Below, in pieces: positions 1 through 5,471 of a stretch of 10,980 bases of DNA (its first letter is position 1; each line of letters begins with the position of its first letter). The position numbers were made by a program, and so were the translations under genes. The stretch is from positions 1 to 10,980 of the forward strand of contig DATKZB010000033.1 in the NCBI GenBank assembly GCA_035528235.1. Reading direction: 5' to 3'. The notes under the pieces were generated by a model, which worked only from the letters and a program-made list of their open reading frames with translations, searched no databases and was not told where the DNA came from. The DNA is from DATKZB01 sp035528235. GTDB taxonomy: Bacteria; Planctomycetota; Phycisphaerae; FEN-1346.

Positions 1-17
1 CAAGCCCCACCCTCCCT

Positions 18-127
18 GGGTGGCATGCCCACGCCGCTGCTGGCGTGGGCATGTCGCACCTGGGTCGGGGAACATGCCCAGGCAACGACGGCCTGGGCAT
101 GCCACCCGTGCCAGAGACGCCTGGCAC
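18..127. repeat. Nested palindrome cluster upstream of the small ORF/xerC pair
   Basis: Three perfect hairpins lie in a row: stem 24-35 with 42-53 (12 bp, 6-base loop), stem 73-83 with 91-101 (11 bp, 7-base loop) and stem 108-114 with 121-127 (7 bp, 6-base loop). The first two also form one outer inverted repeat: 18-31 is the exact reverse complement of 94-107 (14 bp). The whole can therefore fold either as two hairpins or as one long stem. There is no T-run after any stem, so a classical intrinsic terminator is unlikely. It looks like a dispersed palindromic intergenic repeat. A further 14-bp direct repeat, CCGCCGTCGCCGCG, occurs at 134-147 and 201-214, and a 6-bp hairpin lies at 204-218. 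Confidence 0.75.
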
Positions 128-247
128 AGCCGCCCGCCGTCGCCGCGGCGGTTTGGCGTAAAGAGAACCCGGCGCCATGCCGATAACTGAGGCGGCGGGA
201 CCGCCGTCGCCGCGACGGTGCGCCTTCCCCCGGAGGGACAGGGTGTC

Positions 248-469
248 GTGAACGCGACGGCCAACGCGCAACAGTTCTCGCTGGTGAAGGGCGCCGACCG
301 GTACCTGGTCCGATGCAGTCCGGGCCGGGAAGAAGAGGTCATCGCCCAACTGATGGCGTGGGCCGACAACGACGAGTTCGACTTCGACTGGTTCGACGCC
401 GCGGTACTGGCGCGGCAGATTACGCACCAGGCGTTCAGCCGCGTGTTCGGAGAAACCTCGGAGTCCTGA
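248..469 (+). CDS. Small hypothetical protein (73 aa) upstream of xerC
   Basis: I do not recognise this protein. The GTG at 248 is chosen because GGAGGG at 232-237 sits 10 bases ahead; an upstream in-frame GTG at 218 has no Shine-Dalgarno sequence and lies inside a hairpin (204-218). The product is acidic and soluble with no signal peptide or membrane segment. An N-terminal half (SLVKGADRYLVRC) reads like a beta strand pair, and a C-terminal half (from about residue 25) reads like helices, with an acidic-aromatic patch DEFDFDWFD followed by AAVLARQI. The stop is 14 bases before the xerC ATG, so the two are probably co-transcribed. Codon use is GC-rich at third positions like its neighbours, supporting a real gene. 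Function is unknown; a role linked to the recombinase is only a guess from position. Confidence 0.7.
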   Translation: MNATANAQQFSLVKGADRYLVRCSPGREEEVIAQLMAWADNDEFDFDWFDAAVLARQITHQAFSRVFGETSES

Positions 470-483
470 GTGCCGGCATACCC

Positions 484-1404
484 ATGGCCAATCCCTTGAC
501 AGCGACGTTCGTGGCCTACCTTCAGAACGAGCGCCAGTTCTCCGACCACACGGTCCGGTCGTACGCGAGTGACCTGGTCCAGTTCGTGGCGTTCGTGGCC
601 GGCAACGGCGGGGAGCCGCTGGAACTCGATTCCGAGGCCGTCTCGGACCGGATTCGGCGCGTCACGCCGGTCGATTTGCGCGGGTACCTGGCTCAGATGC
701 GCCGGGCCAAGTACAGCCGGGCCACGGTCGCCCGCAAGATCGCCACGCTACGGTCGTTCTACAAGTTCCTGGCCCGCCAGGGCGAGGTGCAGCGGAACCC
801 CGTCAAGGTCATCCGCACGCCGCGACAGGAAAAGCGGCTGCCGAAGTTCCTCGACCCGGCCGACGTCGAGCGGCTCCTGACCACGCCCAAGGGCAAGGAC
901 CTTCTGTCGCTGCGCGACGCCGCCATGTTCGAAGCCCTGTACTCGACCGGCATGCGCGTCAGCGAACTCGTGGGGATGGACCTGGAGGACATCGACCCGA
1001 TCGGCGAGGTGGTGCGGGTGCGCGGCAAAGGGCGGCGCGAGCGGTTGGCGCCGCTGGGGTCGTACGCCATCCGGGCGCTGAACCGGTACCTGGAGGCCCG
1101 GGCCCGGGCCGACGCCCACGACGCCAAGGCCGTCTTCATCAACCGGCACGGCCGGCGCCTCAACGCCCGGAGCGTCCGGCGGAAACTCACCAAGTACCTG
1201 GCCGTGGCCGGGCTCGACCCGCACGTCAGCCCGCACACTCTGCGGCACTCGTTCGCCACGCACATGCTGGAGCGCGGGGCCGACCTGCGGGCCGTCCAGG
1301 AACTGCTCGGCCACCGCAGCCTCTCGACCACGCAGATTTACACGCACGTCACCGCCGGCCGCCTGAAAGAGATTTACGAGGCGGCCCACCCCCGGGCGAA
1401 CTGA
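484..1404 (+). CDS. xerC: Tyrosine recombinase XerC/XerD family
   Basis: This 306-residue protein has the usual Xer length. Family members resolve chromosome dimers by strand exchange at dif sites, as a XerC-XerD pair or as a single recombinase. The N-terminal SAM-like core-binding domain covers roughly residues 5-95 (FVAYLQNERQFSDHTVRSY). The catalytic domain covers about 115-300 and carries all active-site residues: R158 (TGMRVSEL), K182 (RGKGRRER), H251 and R254 (HTLRHSFATH), H277 (LLGHRSL) and the nucleophile Y286 (TTQIYTH). ATG 484 is chosen because the protein then starts at the normal Xer N-terminus; earlier in-frame sequence has no family similarity. Ribosome-binding is weak (GGAG at 460-463, 20 bases away), so coupling to the preceding small gene is likely. 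XerC versus XerD cannot be settled from the sequence alone, and no dif-like site was recognised here. Confidence 0.93.
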   Translation: MANPLTATFVAYLQNERQFSDHTVRSYASDLVQFVAFVAGNGGEPLELDSEAVSDRIRRVTPVDLRGYLAQMRRAKYSRATVARKIATLRSFYKFLARQGEVQRNPVKVIRTPRQEKRLPKFLDPADVERLLTTPKGKDLLSLRDAAMFEALYSTGMRVSELVGMDLEDIDPIGEVVRVRGKGRRERLAPLGSYAIRALNRYLEARARADAHDAKAVFINRHGRRLNARSVRRKLTKYLAVAGLDPHVSPHTLRHSFATHMLERGADLRAVQELLGHRSLSTTQIYTHVTAGRLKEIYEAAHPRAN

Positions 1405-1431
1405 CCGGCCCACGCCCACCGGCTCGCTAAT

Positions 1432-1551
1432 CCTACAACGCTGCTCCGCTTCTCCGTCCCGCCTGGCGGCCTTCCCAGGCCGCCAGGAACATGCGTGGAA
1501 CCTCAGCGCGGCGGCCTGGGAAGGCCGCCGCGCGACACGTAGCGTTGCAGG
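1432..1551. repeat. MITE-like nested inverted repeat downstream of xerC
   Basis: Two perfect hairpins share a core: 1462-1471 with 1478-1487 (10 bp, loop TTCCCA) and 1506-1516 with 1523-1533 (11 bp, loop TGGGAA). Because the loops are complementary, 1465-1484 is also the exact reverse complement of 1510-1529 (20 bp). Imperfect outer ends, 1432-1442 and 1541-1551, match as an 11-base inverted repeat with one mismatch. The result is a symmetric element of about 120 bases without an ORF. The same core recurs at 2529-2556. It is most likely a dispersed non-coding repeat; it could also end xerC transcription, but there is no T-run. Together with 1636-1710 it fills most of the gene-free stretch 1405-1773. 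Confidence 0.7.
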
Positions 1552-1635
1552 ACGAAGCGTTGTGGCCCCGTCCGACGCACCGTACAATGCCGCCATGCGC
1601 GTAGCCAGGCGGTCCGACACAGGCATCGTGAAGTT

Positions 1636-1710
1636 CGTGCGCGGCGGGTCCCCGCACCCGCCGCGCACGCCTGCACTCTGGCGCGGTCGGCGCGGGAACC
1701 GACCGCGCCA
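1636..1710. repeat. Pair of strong hairpins ahead of the Crp/Fnr-type gene
   Basis: Two more perfect inverted repeats: 1636-1649 with 1656-1669 (14 bp, 6-base loop) and 1679-1690 with 1699-1710 (12 bp, 8-base loop). They end 63 bases before the regulator start codon. They may be further intergenic repeat units, or structure in the 5' untranslated region if the transcript starts upstream of them. A weak TAGGTA at 1729-1734 could be a -10 element, but I see no convincing -35 partner. Confidence 0.65.
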
Positions 1711-1773
1711 CACTTTCGTCGAACCGCATAGGTACATGGCTGCCATCCTGCTGCGGCTGCCGCGGGAGAAGAC

Positions 1774-2475
1774 ATGAGCATCGCCGAATCGCTGAAACAC
1801 GTCAGCCTGTTCGCGGGCCTGGACGATGCGTCGCGCCGGTCGATGGCCCGGCTGGCGTCGACGCGGCACGTGCCGGCCGGCGGAGTCCTCTTCCGCGACG
1901 GCGACACCGCCGAGGGGTTCTACGTCGTCCTGGAGGGGCAGGTCAAGGTCTACAAACTCTCGCCCGACGGGCGACAACAGATCCTGCACGTCTTCGGTCC
2001 GAACCAGGCGTTCGCCGAGGCGGCGATGTTCTCGGGCGAGACGTTTCCGGCGTTCGCCGAGGCCCTGGCCGAGAGCCGCCTGGCGTTCTTCCCGCGCGAC
2101 CGGTTTCTGAAAGGGCTGGGCGCGAACCCGTCGCTCGCGTTCGGGCTGATCGCGTCGCTGGCGCGGCTGTGCCGGCAACTGACCGTCCTCGTCCAGCAGG
2201 TGGCCCTGACCGACGCCTCCGGCCGCTTGGCCCGGTACCTGACCGACCTGGCGCGGCGAAAGGGCGTGCCGGTGCAGGCGGGGACGTCGGTCCGGCTGGA
2301 CCTGGCCAAGGGAGAACTCGCCCGGTTGCTGGGCACGGCCCCCGAAACCCTCAGCCGCGTCCTCGCCCGGCTGACCGAGGCCGGCGTCCTGACCGTCGAC
2401 GGGCCGGTCATCACCTTCCGCCAAGCCGAGGCGCTCGAGACCCTGGCCTCGGGCCAGTGCCGCGAGGAGTCCTGA
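1774..2475 (+). CDS. Crp/Fnr-family transcriptional regulator, DNR-like
   Basis: This is a 233-residue cytoplasmic regulator of normal family length. Residues about 11-125 form the cyclic-nucleotide-binding-type beta roll (GFYVVLEGQVKVY at 48-60). Residues about 127-148 are the dimer helix, and about 150-220 the winged helix-turn-helix, with recognition helix APETLSRVLARL at 189-200. In the beta roll the phosphate-binding cassette reads FAEAAMFSGETFPAFAEA and lacks the arginine CRP uses to bind cAMP, so cAMP sensing is unlikely. There is no N-terminal cysteine set as in FNR, so an Fe-S sensor of that kind is also unlikely. The overall pattern resembles DNR/NnrR-type regulators, which respond to NO. 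E191, S194 and R195 match the E-x-x-S-R reading residues for TTGAT half-sites. A good match to such a site lies at 4607-4620. The ATG is preceded by GGGAGA. The gene is convergent with the membrane protein gene. Confidence 0.9.
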   Translation: MSIAESLKHVSLFAGLDDASRRSMARLASTRHVPAGGVLFRDGDTAEGFYVVLEGQVKVYKLSPDGRQQILHVFGPNQAFAEAAMFSGETFPAFAEALAESRLAFFPRDRFLKGLGANPSLAFGLIASLARLCRQLTVLVQQVALTDASGRLARYLTDLARRKGVPVQAGTSVRLDLAKGELARLLGTAPETLSRVLARLTEAGVLTVDGPVITFRQAEALETLASGQCREES

Positions 2476-2528
2476 GCGCCCGGCCGGGGCACACGCCTCA
2501 TGTCACTTTGCCAGATCCTCGCCTTCTT

Positions 2529-2556
2529 GCGCGGCGGCCTTCCCAGGCCGCCGCGC
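2529..2556. repeat. Palindrome between convergent genes
   Basis: A perfect 11-bp stem (2529-2539 with 2546-2556) with loop TTCCCA repeats the core of the element at 1432-1551. It lies between the stop of the Crp/Fnr-type gene (2475) and the stop of the opposing membrane protein gene (2580). It could therefore act as a two-way transcription end. Neither strand has a T-run after the stem, so this is only a candidate terminator. Confidence 0.6.
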
Positions 2557-2579
2557 GGGACCGCCTGCGCCAAGTAGCG

Positions 2580-4406
2580 TTACTCGCGGCGGATGATGCC
2601 CGTCAGGGCGGCAACGAGCAACGTGGTCAGGCCCCACCCCAACAGAATCTGGCCCCAGAAGTAGCACTGCACCGCCCGGCCGGCCCACGGCACGTGCCAA
2701 TCCAGCGAGGGGATGCGGGCCCCCCGGCTCGGGTCGGGGCGCCACGACTCCTCCTGGTGCAGGTTCACAATGGGCAACATGACGTCCAGCGAATAGACCC
2801 ACGGACAGAACCGGCCGGCCTGCTCGGCGGCTGCGTCTTTGGAGGTGCACACCGAGACCATAAGACCCGCGCGGTCGGCCTGCCAGAAGACGAGCGTGCC
2901 CAGAAAGAACAGGGGCATGGCAAAACGAAACAAGAGAAGCCATAGATTGTGCCCGTGGCCAACGGTGAAGCCCAGGAACCAGTCCCAGGCCCGCCTCCCG
3001 CGGCCGAGACGGCCGTATCGGCGCAGGTGTCTGTGCTTGCCGACGAGCACGTCCCTGGCATCGCCGTCGTGCCCCATCTGGCGCAGGACCCGTGCCAACT
3101 GGTCGTACGGCTGCGGGCGGAACGTGCCGCGCCAGTCCTTGGGCGACTCCGGGTACTGGCGCTCGAGCCAGTCGAGGCGTTTCGCGGCTTCCGTTATGCC
3201 ATGGACCGCCTCGTAAGTGAAACCGTCGAGGGCGAGCCGCCCGCGCTCAGGCCAGCACTGGGGATCGTCGACCAGGACACGGGCGTGGGCGTGGGCCAGG
3301 TTGAGACGGCCCATGATGCTGCACTCTCCGTCCAGGAAGAGCGCCCCCTCCACGTGGGCGGTCTCGCCGCTCAAGGCAACGCCGCCGGTGTTCTTGAACG
3401 TGCCCCCGCGGCACTCAACGTTCCCGCCCACACGGGCTCCCGGAAGCCGAACCTCGCCGGAGGCGCGGAAGCCTTCGTTCAGATGCACGTTACCCTTCAC
3501 GTCCAGCCTGTCCGCGCCCAAGGCACGGCCGCCGGGATTCTCGAACGTGCCCCCGCGGCACGAAAGGTCCCCGCCAACTCGGGCGCCCAGGAGGCGCACG
3601 ACTCCGGAGGCGAGGAAGCCTTTGTCCAGATACACGTTGCCCTTCACGTCGAGCCTGTCCGCGATCAAGGCATCGCCGCCGGGGTTCTCGAACGTGCCCC
3701 CGCGGCATTCAAGGTCTCCACCGACGCGGGCGCCCAGAAGCCGGACACCGCCGCAGGCGGAGAAACCTTCCCCGAGAACCACACTACCTCTCACCTCAAT
3801 CCAGTCGGCGCCTAAGGCGACCTTTACTTTGGTCCCTTCGGGCAGTTGGGTTTCGGCTCCCTCGAACACGCCGCCGAAGCAGTCAAGGTTCCCACCGACG
3901 CGGGCGCCCAGGAGGCGAAGCTCGCCGGAGGCGTGGAAGCCGTCCCGAAGGAAGAGGTCGCCGGCCACATTCAGGCCGTCGGCCCTTATGGTGCCGGTGT
4001 GCGACCCGCCAAGAAAGAGGCCGGGGAGGTGGGCGTTCACAAGGTCGAGTCCATTGGGAATGGCGCACTCAAGAAGGGCAAGAGCAAACGGCACGCGGAC
4101 GAATAGAAGGTCGAGCCGGCCCTCGATGCGGGCCCCTGTGACCCGGACGCCGGCGGGTGCGACGAGGCGGGCGGCCTGGGCCTGGGAACACAGCCAGCGG
4201 AGAAGGCCGGACCGGATGACCCGGCCGGCGACCCACTTGGCCGCATTCTCCGGTTTGTCGGCCTCCGTGTTGCCGCTGCGAAGGTTCGCCTCCTTGCCAA
4301 GGGCCGCGGCGAGGAGCATCTGCACCTCGCCATCGGTCAGCGGCGGGTCGGGGAACGACTCTCGGGCAAGGGCAACCAGGCGGTCGGCCTTTTCCTGGGG
4401 CTTCAT
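2580..4406 (-). CDS. Beta-helix repeat membrane protein with two C-terminal TM segments
   Basis: A 608-residue protein of the family often labelled membrane-associated oxidoreductase in actinobacteria and planctomycetes; I see no cofactor motif that justifies that name. Residues 1-85 are a helical cap. Residues about 85-370 are a right-handed beta-helix-like repeat region with four clear copies of a unit containing RLLGARVGG and C-GGTF (49 residues each, one with a 9-residue insert PEGTKVKV-A). Residues 433-463 hold a conserved soluble segment (PYDQLARVLRQMGHDGDAR). TM1 is about 487-508, TM2 about 583-604. Between them a loop (YSLDVMLPIVNLHQ) looks like a re-entrant or amphipathic segment, so the C-terminus recalls a two-TM channel fold; this is inference. 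ATG 4406 is chosen because GGAG (complement of 4415-4418) lies 8 bases ahead; an in-frame ATG 23 codons upstream lacks a ribosome site. Confidence 0.85.
   Translation of the reverse strand: MKPQEKADRLVALARESFPDPPLTDGEVQMLLAAALGKEANLRSGNTEADKPENAAKWVAGRVIRSGLLRWLCSQAQAARLVAPAGVRVTGARIEGRLDLLFVRVPFALALLECAIPNGLDLVNAHLPGLFLGGSHTGTIRADGLNVAGDLFLRDGFHASGELRLLGARVGGNLDCFGGVFEGAETQLPEGTKVKVALGADWIEVRGSVVLGEGFSACGGVRLLGARVGGDLECRGGTFENPGGDALIADRLDVKGNVYLDKGFLASGVVRLLGARVGGDLSCRGGTFENPGGRALGADRLDVKGNVHLNEGFRASGEVRLPGARVGGNVECRGGTFKNTGGVALSGETAHVEGALFLDGECSIMGRLNLAHAHARVLVDDPQCWPERGRLALDGFTYEAVHGITEAAKRLDWLERQYPESPKDWRGTFRPQPYDQLARVLRQMGHDGDARDVLVGKHRHLRRYGRLGRGRRAWDWFLGFTVGHGHNLWLLLFRFAMPLFFLGTLVFWQADRAGLMVSVCTSKDAAAEQAGRFCPWVYSLDVMLPIVNLHQEESWRPDPSRGARIPSLDWHVPWAGRAVQCYFWGQILLGWGLTTLLVAALTGIIRRE
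3312..3944 (-). repeat. Intragenic 147-bp tandem repeats encoding the beta-helix
   Basis: Within the membrane protein gene the DNA is periodic at 147 bases. The 18-base string GAACGTGCCCCCGCGGCA (plus strand) occurs at 3396, 3543 and 3690, exactly 147 apart, and a diverged copy lies near 3863 after a 27-base insert. The period equals 49 codons, matching the protein repeat. High DNA identity between adjacent copies suggests recent tandem duplication or ongoing gene conversion, so copy number may vary between strains. Confidence 0.8.
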
Positions 4407-4431
4407 GGCGTGGTCTCCGGAACACACGATA

Positions 4432-4460
4432 TGTATACCAACAAGGAGAGGCCGCGACAA
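4432..4460 (-). promoter_or_regulatory. Candidate promoter of the beta-helix membrane protein gene
   Basis: Read on the minus strand, TTGTCG (complement of 4455-4460) is followed after 17 bases by TATACA (complement of 4432-4437). This gives a predicted start near 4425, a leader of about 19 bases and a Shine-Dalgarno at 4415-4418. The -10 is good and the -35 matches four of six consensus positions. This AT-rich patch stands out in otherwise GC-rich sequence. Confidence 0.5.
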
Positions 4461-4504
4461 GGCGCCGTCCGGCACTCGGCGCAGCGGGCCCGGACCACGA
4501 ACCG

Positions 4505-4557
4505 GGCACGATGTATCGTGCCTCTACGGCCTCGGCGCGGCATGGCCGCGCCGCTAC
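4505..4557 (-). repeat. Two tandem GTAG-hairpin (REP-like) units
   Basis: On the minus strand each unit is GTAG followed by a palindrome. Unit 1: GTAG (complement of 4554-4557) directly abuts a perfect 9-bp stem, 4533-4541 with 4545-4553, loop of 3. Unit 2: GTAG (complement of 4524-4527), one base, then an 8-bp stem, 4505-4512 with 4515-4522, 2-base centre. A GTAG tetranucleotide 5' of a short hairpin is the hallmark of REP sequences mobilised by RAYT (TnpA-REP) transposases. No such transposase gene is in this window. The 8-2-8 palindrome of unit 2 could alternatively be an operator. Confidence 0.55.
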
Positions 4558-4606
4558 AGCCCCCTTGCACCCTGTGGCGCTGGGGCCGGGGCCATTTCGC
4601 GGTTTC

Positions 4607-4648
4607 TTGACCTGCATCAAGGCCGCCGGTGCGGGTGCGCGGTAGGAT
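4607..4648 (+). promoter_or_regulatory. FNR/DNR-type box and -10 of the ferredoxin-like gene
   Basis: TTGAC-CTGC-ATCAA at 4607-4620 matches nine of ten fixed bases of the FNR/DNR consensus TTGAT-N4-ATCAA. A TAGGAT hexamer at 4643-4648 can serve as -10, with transcription starting near 4655. The box centre (4613.5) then lies about 41.5 bases upstream, which is the class II activator position, and no separate -35 is needed or seen. The leader would be about 60 bases, ending in the Shine-Dalgarno GGAGGAGG (4702-4709). The predicted regulator type is encoded at 1774-2475. Confidence 0.55.
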
Positions 4649-4716
4649 GGGGGTGAGAGGCGAACCCCGGGCGGTACGACCGGGGCGGCAGGCGGACATG
4701 GGGAGGAGGCGGTCGG

Positions 4717-5109
4717 ATGGCATCGGGCAACATCGTCAGACGCAAGATCGTGCATATCGACGAAGCGCTCTGCAACGGGTGCGGCGCGTGCGTGACGCCG
4801 TGCGCCGAGGGGGCGATCCAGTTGGTGGGCGGCAAGGCGAAGGTCGTCCGCGAGGAACTCTGCGACGGGGCCGGGTTCTGCCTGGGCGTGTGTCCCACCG
4901 GGGCGATGGTCATCGAGCAGCGCGAGGCCCCGGCGTTCGACCCCGCTGCCGCGCACGCCCAGCAGGAGGCGCGCGGCAAGCAGATTATCGGCCAGGCGTG
5001 TTTCCGCTGCGGCGCGGATGAGGACCAGGCGGTGCTCTTCCCCTGCCGGCACCAGGGCAAGAGCCAGTGGGTGTGCGTGCGATGCCTGCCGCCGCTCATC
5101 CACGGTTAG
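4717..5109 (+). CDS. Ferredoxin-like 4Fe-4S protein with a C-terminal zinc-finger-like tail
   Basis: This 130-residue cytoplasmic protein starts with two ferredoxin half-repeats. The first is complete: C19-x2-C22-x2-C25-x3-C29 followed by A, typical of one [4Fe-4S] cluster. The second reads C49-D-G-A52-G-F-C55-L-G-V-C59-P: the second cysteine position is alanine, leaving three ligands. Related stand-alone proteins in anaerobes show the same CDGxGxC spacing, so this is probably a family trait and may imply a [3Fe-4S] or otherwise completed cluster. The tail (95-123) carries C95-x2-C98, C110-x-H112 and C120-x2-C123, a zinc-ribbon or treble-clef pattern, ending in WVCVRCLPPLIHG. The likely role is electron transfer or redox-coupled interaction; the partner is unknown. 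ATG 4717 has GGAGGAGG 7 bases ahead. An FNR-type box upstream suggests control by oxygen or NO. Confidence 0.88.
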   Translation: MASGNIVRRKIVHIDEALCNGCGACVTPCAEGAIQLVGGKAKVVREELCDGAGFCLGVCPTGAMVIEQREAPAFDPAAAHAQQEARGKQIIGQACFRCGADEDQAVLFPCRHQGKSQWVCVRCLPPLIHG

Positions 5110-5171
5110 ACCCGCCGGGCGGGTGTGGCTGTTTTTTGTGGCGAGCGTAACCATCGGCGGCGCAGGCGCTT

Positions 5172-5386
5172 CCCCGCCGTAGGCGGGGTTGATCTGTAGC
5201 CACGGGCGCGAGCCCGTGGTGAGCGTGCAACACGCAGCGATGTGTTGTTTTCTTTTCAAGCCCCGTCAGGGGCGCCTGGTCTGGAGGCGCTCCTGACGGG
5301 GCTTGTGAAAAAAGGGGGGGGGGTGGGCGTCCTCGATTCCACGGGCTCGCGCCCGTGGCTACAGACCAGCCGCCCCTGACGGGGCT
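5172..5386. repeat. Large symmetric inverted-repeat element in the gene-free stretch 5110-5471
   Basis: The outer arms 5193-5219 and 5339-5365 are exact reverse complements (27 bp). Each arm is itself a GTAG-plus-hairpin unit: GTAG at 5196-5199 abuts stem 5200-5207/5212-5219, and the opposite arm has stem 5339-5346/5351-5358 with CTAC at 5359-5362. Between them a long hairpin pairs 5257-5277 with 5285-5305 (20 pairs plus one G-T), built from a GCCCCGTCAGGGGCG unit; a further reversed copy of this unit lies at 5371-5385. A small hairpin (5172-5178/5182-5188) flanks the left side. A run of six A and ten G occupies 5308-5323. The inverted pair of REP-like units resembles a BIME. No T-run follows the long stem, so a standard terminator is not supported. 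Confidence 0.7.
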
Positions 5387-5434
5387 CCCACAAAACACGG
5401 TCACACCCCCCTATCCGGCCGGTTCACGTTTCGC

Positions 5435-5462
5435 TTGACACGCGCGGCCCGCGCGGTAGGGT
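5435..5462 (+). promoter_or_regulatory. Promoter giving a near-leaderless mRNA for the cyclotransferase-like gene
   Basis: A perfect -35 TTGACA (5435-5440) is followed after 16 bases by TAGGGT (5457-5462). The expected start, about seven bases later (around 5469), is within a few bases of the ATG at 5472. No Shine-Dalgarno precedes that ATG. Both facts point to leaderless or almost leaderless translation. Confidence 0.6.
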
Positions 5463-5471
5463 GCCCGGGTT

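Noticed and set aside
484..1404. Integrase of a genomic island
   Set aside because: Length and motifs fit the chromosomal XerC/XerD type. There is no tRNA gene, att repeat or phage/plasmid gene next to it.
748..2424. Long minus-strand open frame (558 codons) opposite xerC and the Crp/Fnr-type gene
   Set aside because: It is antisense to two genes with complete active-site or DNA-binding motifs, crosses their palindromic intergenic region and has low-complexity Arg/Gly/Pro-rich composition typical of GC-rich shadow frames.
3217..4656. Plus-strand frame of 479 codons across the membrane protein gene
   Set aside because: Its Ser/Pro/Arg-rich repeats simply mirror the 147-bp repeats of the real minus-strand gene; there is no ribosome site and no recognisable domain.
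5257..5323. Intrinsic terminator with a long stem after the ferredoxin-like gene
   Set aside because: On the plus strand the stem is followed by A and G runs, not T; on the minus strand it is followed by an A-rich stretch. A factor-dependent end is possible but not shown.
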